DNA of 28,969 nucleotides from Ruminococcus sp. CAG:488 (GTDB lineage Bacteria; Bacillota; Clostridia; Oscillospirales; Acutalibacteraceae). The notes under the pieces were generated by a model. The model did no database searches and had not been told where the DNA came from. It saw only the letters and a list, made by a program, of their open reading frames with translations. A program made the position numbers and the translations under genes. Positions 21,963 to 28,969 of the stretch are shown piece by piece. The first letter of the stretch is position 1. Every line of letters begins with the position of its first letter. Location: the NCBI GenBank assembly GCA_000434055.1, contig HF999645.1, positions 32,011 through 60,979 of the forward strand, in the 5' to 3' direction.

Positions 21963-23217
21963 ATACAAGGCGACGGTGATTATTCCCGTCTATAATGTTG
22001 AAAAATTTGTTGAAAGCTGTCTTGCTTCTCTGACCGAGCAGACGATCGGCTTTGAGAATATCGAAGTCCTTCTCGTTAACGACGGCTCGACGGATAACAG
22101 CAAAACGATTTGCAAGGGCTTTGCCGATAAATATGAAAATGTTGTGCTTTATTCCAAGGAAAATGAGGGGCTTTCGAAAACGAGAAATTACGCTCTCACG
22201 AGGGCGAACGGAAAGTATATTTTCTTTCTAGATTCCGATGACAGGCTCAGAGCGGACACGGTAAAATCTGTGACGGATTTTTTCGATACGGTTTACGACG
22301 AGGTTGATCTTGTAACATATAAAATAATTCAATACTTTAACGGCGTTCCCGTTATTACACATTACAGATATCGAACGCTTCTGAAAACCGGTGTTTATGA
22401 TTTGCTCGACCCGGAGAACAGGTTTATCACGCAGACGAATGTAAATATTTGCATCAAGAACAGGGGAGCGGACAATCTTCTTTTTGACACAACGCCGAAT
22501 TTCCGCCATGAGGACGAGAAATACTGCTGTGAGGTACTCAGAGCGAAAATGAAAATTGGTTTTTGCGACAAGGGCGAGTATATATATAACCGTGACAACA
22601 TGGACAGCATTGTTTCAACGAAATTTTCGCCCGAAAATATATTTGACACGTCAATGGATTTTTACGAGCAGCTTTTTGACAGCTTCGGACGCTTTGCTCC
22701 GACATATTATCAGGGCATCGTGTTCAACGATTTCCGATGGAAGCTCAAGGACGGAAAATTTTTACCTGTTCATCTCGACGGCGAGGAATGGGAAAAGGCT
22801 GATATGCGAATTGACCGACTGCTTGCGAGAATTGAGGAGGACACAATCGTTCTGCATCCGTCCGTGCCGGAGCTGCAGCGCTTTTATTGGCTTATGCGCC
22901 GCCCGAACAGTCATCCGATTGTGCTTTGCGATGAAGGTAAAATAAGCATTGTCCTGAACGGCAGAGAGCTTCTCTCGGCAAAGAATATCAAGCTCAATGC
23001 CGAAAACGGCAAGGCAAAGCTGATGTCGCCCGTGTTCTTTTTCCTGAGAAAGAGTCAGGTTAAGATTTTGGTTAACGGCAAATCCGTTGATTTCTGCTTT
23101 GAAAAGAACATGAAAAATACAGATATGTCTGATTTTATGCCGAGCTTCGATTTTGACGGTCAGGCTGAAAACGGTATCGCGGTCGTTATAAATTCAAAAG
23201 AATATAAGTGTGTTTAA
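21955..23217 (+). CDS. Family 2 glycosyltransferase with C-terminal extension
   Basis: A 420-residue cytosolic-side enzyme with a canonical GT2 domain: ATVIIPVYNVEKFVESCLASL, VNDGSTDNS (41-49), NEGLSKTRNYAL and the metal-binding FLDSDDR (93-96), plus RHEDEKYCCEVLRA (about 180) as the usual acceptor-loop acidic motif. A C-terminal region of about 150 residues (from KLKDGKFLP) ends in beta-rich segments (ISIVLNGREL, VKILVNGKSVDFCFE, IAVVINSKEY). Such extended GT2s build cell-wall glycopolymers or capsule; the acceptor cannot be told here. GGAGGTGAC precedes ATG 21955; a GTG at 21946 lies in that site and is rejected. Last gene before a terminator. Confidence 0.92.
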   Translation: MPEYKATVIIPVYNVEKFVESCLASLTEQTIGFENIEVLLVNDGSTDNSKTICKGFADKYENVVLYSKENEGLSKTRNYALTRANGKYIFFLDSDDRLRADTVKSVTDFFDTVYDEVDLVTYKIIQYFNGVPVITHYRYRTLLKTGVYDLLDPENRFITQTNVNICIKNRGADNLLFDTTPNFRHEDEKYCCEVLRAKMKIGFCDKGEYIYNRDNMDSIVSTKFSPENIFDTSMDFYEQLFDSFGRFAPTYYQGIVFNDFRWKLKDGKFLPVHLDGEEWEKADMRIDRLLARIEEDTIVLHPSVPELQRFYWLMRRPNSHPIVLCDEGKISIVLNGRELLSAKNIKLNAENGKAKLMSPVFFFLRKSQVKILVNGKSVDFCFEKNMKNTDMSDFMPSFDFDGQAENGIAVVINSKEYKCV

Positions 23218-23245
23218 CATGAGTACATAGCATTATGATTCCGAT

Positions 23246-23287
23246 AAAAAGATGGCTTTTCTTTTAAGAAGCCGTCTTTTTTTACTT
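23246..23287 (+). terminator. Terminator after the glycosyltransferase pair
   Basis: AAAAAGATGGCTT (about 23246-23257) pairs with AAGCCGTCTTTTT (about 23269-23281) with one G-T pair, followed by a run of T. Confidence 0.85.
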
Positions 23288-23778
23288 TTTAACTCAAAAA
23301 GAACCGTCGGGTAGAAATAATGGCGAATTGATGTCAAAGGGAAGATCTTGACGTTGCATCTGTAATCGACGGCATATAAAGCTTTTATTTTTTACATTTT
23401 TGCATTTTTGTCATCTATGCCTTGCGGACAATACTGTATTGCTACAGTTAATATATTATATAAGAATTAAACAATTTTCCGTATTGAAAATTATGCAATT
23501 ATGGTAAAAAATGTTAGTTCTTATATAAAACTAAATTGCGGCAAAAATATTGTTTTTATGTCGAATTATACAGTAAATATAATTAAACAATTTGAAAATT
23601 TATATACAAAAAATTGAAAATAAATGTAAGTTAATGAACATTGTTGAAACGCTATAATTATGTATGCTAAAATTCCCATTAAAGTTGGCAAAGTATATTT
23701 TTGCGACAGTTTTCACAAATTGACAACTTGAAAAATGTAGTAAATTACCAAGTTTGCCGCAGTATGGGAGGTAAAAGA
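23288..23778 (+). promoter_or_regulatory. AT-rich leader of the giant surface protein with promoter at 23644-23673
   Basis: No gene is visible in these 490 bases. TTGAAA (23644-23649), 18-base spacer and TAAAAT (23668-23673) form the best promoter, about 105 bases before the start codon. AATTAAACAATTT occurs at 23465-23477 and 23581-23593, each preceded by an ACAGT-AATAT stretch, so part of the leader looks duplicated. The purpose is unknown. Confidence 0.5.
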
Positions 23779-26700
23779 ATGATAAAAAAATTTACCAAAT
23801 TCGGAAGGAGCACATTGAGCGTAATCCTGTGTCTCACTATGCTTCTGACGACCTTCTGCTTCTTCGATATCGGTTCCGTGATATCGAACGCGATGGTCAC
23901 CGTAACAGAAAACAACAAGATGAAGGGTTCACTCTCGAGCCAGTTTATGTATGCGCCCGAGATTGCTTATCTCAAGCCCGGCAGCAGTGCGTTTCAGTAT
24001 TTCAGCAACTATGATCCTGCGACCGGCAAGGCGATAAGCACGAATGACGCAACATCGAGACTTGAATTTGACTACAAGGGCGCAACAGAGATTGCCATCG
24101 GCGTCAACAGAGTCTATTACAAGAACGGCGAAAACGATGTTGATTTTTCGGGAACGCTTAAAATCAACAATGTTACTGTTACGCAGAATAAGGTTGCTTA
24201 TAATGCGACAACTTCAACCTCGTTCAGCTCGATTGCAAGCAGTGCAAGCGGAGCAATTTCCGTTACACTTAATGCGAGCCAGTGTTCGCTTACGGGCGCA
24301 GCAACGGGAACTACATATTACATTCAGTGGGTATTCCGTTACAAGGTTGACGGAGCATACCATTTTGCCTTTATGTATACGGGCGTTTATGTTCCGCTTC
24401 TTGATCAGGCCGGCACTTCGACCTCTCAGAGATATATTGCTTCGGGTAGTAACCCGACCGAGAACCATTCATGGTCTTTCATCACGGGTGCGATGAAGTA
24501 TTCGGGCGGTAACAGAAAGTCTCAGTTCCTCGGTACAACGGCGAATAAGCTTATGGCAGCTCCGCTTGTATCGTTTGTCGGACGTGCGCAGAACGAGAAT
24601 AACTATACCATTCCGTGCGGCGACGGACAGGCATTGAACGAAAACAACTTCTCATCTTCCCAGACTCCTTATAATACCTTTGTTTATAACAGGCCGACAA
24701 GAGGTCAAAATGAGCTTTATTATGATACGACAAGTATCTCTGTTCCGTCAAGCTATTCGGGTAATGTTGCAGGTAATGTATCTATTACCAACACGGGCGA
24801 CGGAGTGATCGGATCGGGAATTACCCTCGGTATGGCTTACATTGTCGTTGATACCTCCAGATATTCAAACTATAATCAGATTCCTTACCTCAGTGCAGGT
24901 TATGCACAGTTCTATCATGACCAGGACGGTAACGGTAACAAGCTTAACTCTATCAAGAGCGTTAAGAGATATAACAAGGGCAGTTCAACAAGCATTGCAT
25001 ATGACGGAACGATTTATTGCGATGTTGATACTTCTAACTACAAAGATCACGACAGCTATTCTGTTGCAAGGGGTCTTTATAAGTTTAACGGTTCGATTAT
25101 AGAGGGACTCGTTACATTTGATACGTGGTTCTTCAACGGATATAAGCATTTCGTGGGATATACCGAGAGTATCGGTGTTCACCACTATAACGGACTTTTC
25201 ACCGAGACGGTCAATAAGCAGACGCTTCGTACTGTTTATAACGATGCCTCACACTCCCATATTGATTACAAAACATATTCAAGCGGCTATTCGGCATATT
25301 ATACGGAGCTTAAGTCGGTAGCGGAAACTCTTTGCAATCCGCAGCTTTATTCCAAGACGACTACATCTCTGAGCGGAACGGCTTCGGGTTCGGTTAAGGC
25401 GATAGAAACCTCTATCGTTAATTCGACTACGACTGCGGATAATTATGTTTATTTCTATGTTCCCGAGGTAATTTATCTTACACCGGGCAAAACGACATTC
25501 CAGTATTATTCGGATATGTCATCGGTATCTTTGAGCAACGGCGTTTGCACACCTACCGTAAACAGTGCTAACAAAGATGCAACAGGTAATATATATTTCT
25601 ATTATAAAAATGCAAGCAAGGTTAAGATCACCCAAAGCGGTGCGTCAAGTGTTTCTTTGAGCGGAGGAAATGTTACTTCCTTTAACTCATATGTAAACAC
25701 ATCGCAGTCTGCCGTTACGACAGCAAACATTTCCGGCGGTTCGGTTTCTTCGGCAGCTTCAACATATATTACATGGACAGCAACGTATGTTGAGGATAAC
25801 ATTGAAAAGACTGTTACGGCTAAATCGTATGTTTACAGTCCGTACACAAGTGCGTTTTCGGCAGCCGCAAGATACAAATGTTCTGACGGTACGAACCATT
25901 TTTGTGACAGCTTCGCGTATTTAAGCGGTGTGCATAGTATTACAGGTATGAATGATGTAAACCGATATGCGAGCGCGACCAATCTTACTCCGTTGTTAGG
26001 AAGATTAAAAGAACCGGTTAATAACACTCACATGACGCCCGATGGAACATGGGTTGACGGTTCGAGTACATCTAATGCTTACGCATCAAGATTTTCCGAT
26101 GATTCCGGAGGTAGCGACCGTGTTGTTGTTTCACATGCCGGAACAGGTAAAATATATGTTGATACAAGTAGATTTACAGACTTAAAAATGATTCCTAACC
26201 TGACTTTTGGTTTTGGTGTTACAGACCGTGAAAAAGCTGATGAGTTGTATTATTTCGTTGCTGACTATACCGGTATCAGCACAAGAGGAAACGGCTCTAC
26301 TACAAGCTATTTTGACGAGTGGAACAGAACTCCTAATTATGTAATGTGGGGCAATAAGAACACCAAGCAGACCGTTTCTGAAGGAATGAAATATAATAAT
26401 CTTGTTGTTCCGGGAACGAATACTTTATCGACAACTGACGGCACGGAGAATAAGGTTATCGGCACACAGGTCTATACTTATCAGAGCGGTGACCGTGCAC
26501 TTAATGCATTGTATTTGCATCTTGATGTTGTACGTGCAAATCGTTCAGGTCTCCGTAAGGCAGTTGAGTATGCTACAAAGTACAGCTATGCACTTCAGGC
26601 AGAATATTTCAACGGTTCAACACAGTGGACTAATTATACAACCGCTCTTGCCAATGCGCAGGATGCACTGACAAAGGTTGACGGAACGGCAGATTTCGGA

Positions 26701-28969
26701 ACGTATAATGTGGATTCAACAAAGCGTTCGGGTCTTGCTAAAACTCTTATGGACGCTGTTGACGTTCTTCTCAACGCAAACAGAGGAACTGCTCCGAGAA
26801 ACACAAGCAACTACACCGCAACACAGAAAAATGTCGGACTTGTTGCAAATTCCAACGGCACTTTCACGGTTGCAGCTATTGCCGAGGCAGCTTCTGACGG
26901 CACAGCTTCGATCTCCAAGACCTTTAAGGCATACGATAAGGTTGAGTTCTCTGCCGAGCAGTATGAGGGCTATAAATATGTCGGTTATATAAAAGACGGA
27001 GCATCGTCCAACGGAGACGCCTTCTCCGCAACCGATTATAATAATATGGTTAACAGTACCGATCCTGTTTCCAAGTCAAAGAACGAAACTCTTGTATTCG
27101 GCAATGCAAAGAACGTTAATTATTCATATACATTCTATTACATTTTAAATCCCGATGTTCTTTTTGATAATGAATTCGATTTCGACCAGTGGGCATTGAA
27201 GGCTACATTCAGCGGAGCTCACAGCTTCGATATGGCTACCAATACTGCCACAATCACAAACCCGGGAACAAGCACGGATTATTCAACAAGTAATATCAAC
27301 GGAACAGGTTCATATTACATGAATGTTCTTCCGAACCATACTTACAGAATAAGTATGAAAGTTAAGATGGGCAGCACGGCCGGTACTGTTGATTACATGG
27401 CATTTGCCTTTAGAGACGCCAATCGCACTAATCCGTCGGTGGGCACATCACCTTATTATTCAAGACCTTCAATCAGCCTTGCGGCAAATGCCGAGGGAAC
27501 CTTGACGAGTGAATTTAAGATTCCGTCGGATGCAAGCTATATGACGCTTCGTCTCGGACTCAGAACGGCAAGTATTACCGCTTCATTCAGCGATATCTAT
27601 ATTCAGGATATCACAACTCCGGGCGGATTCAAGGATGATGTTACCGATGCAACACCACATGCAAATCTGAGCTTGATTTCAGGCTCACAAATCGGCAATG
27701 TTGCAAGTATATCAAGAATGGGTTACGCTTTTGACGGTTGGTATAATAACCAGGACTCAACCGGCAACGGTACGGGAACGAAATACACTTCGACATCAAC
27801 TGTCGGAAACAGCAATTTAAGGCTTTATGCAAAGTGGACTGTTGCTCCCGAGCTGATGTTTGATAATGAGTTCCGTTTTGACAATATCACTGCTTCGGAT
27901 ATTGCCTCCGGCGCAAACAATTCAACGTTCGACATTGATTACGGCTCAAACAAGCTGAGACTTAATGCAAAAGGCTCCGATGCATATACAGGTCAGTGGT
28001 ATGGAATTAAATCTGGTGCTTTTGCCGTAACACCGGGCCATACCTACAGAATAAGGACTACGGTTAAGAACACATCTTCAAGCGCTAAATATGCGGCAGT
28101 TTATATCTTCTGCTTTGCCGATTCTAATCTTAACAGCACAGACACCGACGGAAACAGAAAGAGTGCAGGCGTTACCGTCGCAAGCGGTGCCGAGTCAACA
28201 ATTGATTTTAATTATACAGTGCAAACAGGCAGATATTACGGAGCACTTCGCTTTGGAATAAATGATTCTGCCAACGGTGATACGGCCGAATTCAGCAACA
28301 TCTATGTTCAGGATACTACAAGTCCGGGAGGTGTTGCGGATGACGTCACCCCGGCCGATCCGATAAATAAGGTTAAGCTTCCGGGTGAGAGTGTAGGTTC
28401 ACTTGCCGATATAGAAAGATCCGGTTATACCTTCACGGGCTGGAACACAGCTAAGAACGGTACGGGTACAACTTATACCGAAAGCACAAAAATGCCTTCA
28501 AGCAACACTCAGCTTTGGTCTCAGTGGGATGTAAACAGTTATACCATTACTTTTGCTCCCAACGGCGGAAGCGTAACTCCGACTTCCAAGACCTTCACAA
28601 TCAATGATTCTATTTCTCTCCCGACGCCGACGAGAACAGGTTACACCTTCTCGGGCTGGAAGGTAACAGAAAAGGCAGATGTAAGCAATTGGACTCTCAA
28701 TGATGTTTACACAGGCACAAGCATTCCCGCAGGCAAGTATGGTAATGTAACTGTAACTGCTCAGTGGACGGCGAATAAGATTACCGTTAAGTTCAGCGGT
28801 AACGGCGCAACGGGCGGCGCAACGGCGGATCAGGTATTCACATATGATTCCGCACAGGCTCTCAGAGCTAACGGCTTCACAAGAGCATATACCGTAGCGT
28901 ATAGCGGAAACTTCGCAGGCAAGACTCCGACCCTCGGAGCAACAAGCCAGACCGCAACATATACGTTCA
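23779..28969 (+). CDS. Giant secreted InlB-repeat protein, N-terminal 1730 residues
   Basis: The frame opens at ATG 23779 behind GGGAGGT and stays open to the window edge. A signal peptide occupies about residues 1-39 (cleaved near SNA-MV). Module A (about 52-380) and module B (about 550-815) are diverged copies: APEIAYLKPGSSAFQYFSN versus VPEVIYLTPGKTTFQYYSD, and VDTSRYSNYNQIPYL versus VDTSRFTDLKMIPNL. A helical FIVAR-like segment covers about 920-1002. Two tandem units follow (1124-1355 and 1356-1588), each a beta-sandwich opening with LFDNEF/MFDNEF and closing with IYxQDxTxPGG, plus an InlB B-repeat (GYAFDGWYNN, GYTFTGWNTA). Further InlB repeats start at about 1590. Likely a cell-surface adhesin; the anchor lies beyond the window. 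Confidence 0.88.
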   Translation, partial: MIKKFTKFGRSTLSVILCLTMLLTTFCFFDIGSVISNAMVTVTENNKMKGSLSSQFMYAPEIAYLKPGSSAFQYFSNYDPATGKAISTNDATSRLEFDYKGATEIAIGVNRVYYKNGENDVDFSGTLKINNVTVTQNKVAYNATTSTSFSSIASSASGAISVTLNASQCSLTGAATGTTYYIQWVFRYKVDGAYHFAFMYTGVYVPLLDQAGTSTSQRYIASGSNPTENHSWSFITGAMKYSGGNRKSQFLGTTANKLMAAPLVSFVGRAQNENNYTIPCGDGQALNENNFSSSQTPYNTFVYNRPTRGQNELYYDTTSISVPSSYSGNVAGNVSITNTGDGVIGSGITLGMAYIVVDTSRYSNYNQIPYLSAGYAQFYHDQDGNGNKLNSIKSVKRYNKGSSTSIAYDGTIYCDVDTSNYKDHDSYSVARGLYKFNGSIIEGLVTFDTWFFNGYKHFVGYTESIGVHHYNGLFTETVNKQTLRTVYNDASHSHIDYKTYSSGYSAYYTELKSVAETLCNPQLYSKTTTSLSGTASGSVKAIETSIVNSTTTADNYVYFYVPEVIYLTPGKTTFQYYSDMSSVSLSNGVCTPTVNSANKDATGNIYFYYKNASKVKITQSGASSVSLSGGNVTSFNSYVNTSQSAVTTANISGGSVSSAASTYITWTATYVEDNIEKTVTAKSYVYSPYTSAFSAAARYKCSDGTNHFCDSFAYLSGVHSITGMNDVNRYASATNLTPLLGRLKEPVNNTHMTPDGTWVDGSSTSNAYASRFSDDSGGSDRVVVSHAGTGKIYVDTSRFTDLKMIPNLTFGFGVTDREKADELYYFVADYTGISTRGNGSTTSYFDEWNRTPNYVMWGNKNTKQTVSEGMKYNNLVVPGTNTLSTTDGTENKVIGTQVYTYQSGDRALNALYLHLDVVRANRSGLRKAVEYATKYSYALQAEYFNGSTQWTNYTTALANAQDALTKVDGTADFGTYNVDSTKRSGLAKTLMDAVDVLLNANRGTAPRNTSNYTATQKNVGLVANSNGTFTVAAIAEAASDGTASISKTFKAYDKVEFSAEQYEGYKYVGYIKDGASSNGDAFSATDYNNMVNSTDPVSKSKNETLVFGNAKNVNYSYTFYYILNPDVLFDNEFDFDQWALKATFSGAHSFDMATNTATITNPGTSTDYSTSNINGTGSYYMNVLPNHTYRISMKVKMGSTAGTVDYMAFAFRDANRTNPSVGTSPYYSRPSISLAANAEGTLTSEFKIPSDASYMTLRLGLRTASITASFSDIYIQDITTPGGFKDDVTDATPHANLSLISGSQIGNVASISRMGYAFDGWYNNQDSTGNGTGTKYTSTSTVGNSNLRLYAKWTVAPELMFDNEFRFDNITASDIASGANNSTFDIDYGSNKLRLNAKGSDAYTGQWYGIKSGAFAVTPGHTYRIRTTVKNTSSSAKYAAVYIFCFADSNLNSTDTDGNRKSAGVTVASGAESTIDFNYTVQTGRYYGALRFGINDSANGDTAEFSNIYVQDTTSPGGVADDVTPADPINKVKLPGESVGSLADIERSGYTFTGWNTAKNGTGTTYTESTKMPSSNTQLWSQWDVNSYTITFAPNGGSVTPTSKTFTINDSISLPTPTRTGYTFSGWKVTEKADVSNWTLNDVYTGTSIPAGKYGNVTVTAQWTANKITVKFSGNGATGGATADQVFTYDSAQALRANGFTRAYTVAYSGNFAGKTPTLGATSQTATYTF

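Noticed and set aside
23779..28969. Pseudogene or frameshifted surface protein
   Set aside because: The frame was followed line by line from the ATG to the window edge with no stop, so the gene is simply longer than the window.
1..28969. CRISPR array, insertion sequence or rRNA
   Set aside because: No regularly spaced repeats, transposase or integrase motifs, or rRNA sequence were found on either strand.

Overview
The window looks like chromosome of a gut-type Clostridia bacterium (Oscillospirales/Ruminococcaceae-like Firmicute). The reasons are clean sigma-A promoters and AGGAGG-type ribosome binding sites, the Firmicute pairing darA-holB, a YmdB phosphodiesterase, DUF4367 and MerR proteins typical of the group, and a giant secreted InlB-repeat protein. 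The assignment rests on recalled family knowledge, not on a search.

Positions 1-9913 are all on the minus strand. One unit runs from a strong promoter at about 5289 leftwards: citrate synthase, a polytopic membrane protein, an AEC-family carrier and a short QueG-like Fe-S protein, with gaps of 2-12 bases. darA (c-di-AMP receptor) and holB (DNA polymerase III delta', cut by the window edge) follow after a 135-base gap. A second unit starts near 9977: ymdB, an orphan family-5 solute-binding lipoprotein and recG, again tightly packed, ending at a terminator at about 5400.

Positions 10000-17000 carry mostly single-gene units separated by clear terminators: a secreted cohesin-like/BIG2 protein ending in a Trp-rich membrane segment, an M28-like peptidase homologue with an altered metal site (minus), a YjjG-type nucleotidase, a secreted alpha/beta hydrolase, and AlaA-type aminotransferase.

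Positions 17000-18650 hold a divergent redox module. A MerR regulator with an AdhR-like Cys52 and an NMN-adenylyltransferase-like gene face a flavodoxin-like FMN reductase, whose promoter has the 19-bp spacer and dyad expected for MerR control.

Positions 18650-20740 look like a small accessory island abutting a tRNA-Thr(GGT) gene. It contains a DUF4367 membrane protein and a small secreted protein that share a near-identical non-sigma-A promoter-like element, then a Tad2-like (DUF2829, Thoeris anti-defence 2) protein with no other phage genes nearby.

Positions 20928-23217 encode two overlapping GT2-type glycosyltransferases, the first with a degenerate active site. After a 500-base AT-rich leader, the rest of the window (23779 to the end) is the first 1730 residues of a giant secreted protein with two independent internal duplications and InlB B-repeats. 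The best leads for undescribed biology are the paired TGTCACA/CATATATAT element, the lone Tad2-like gene beside the tRNA, the Trp-rich C-terminal anchor, and the duplicated modules of the giant protein.
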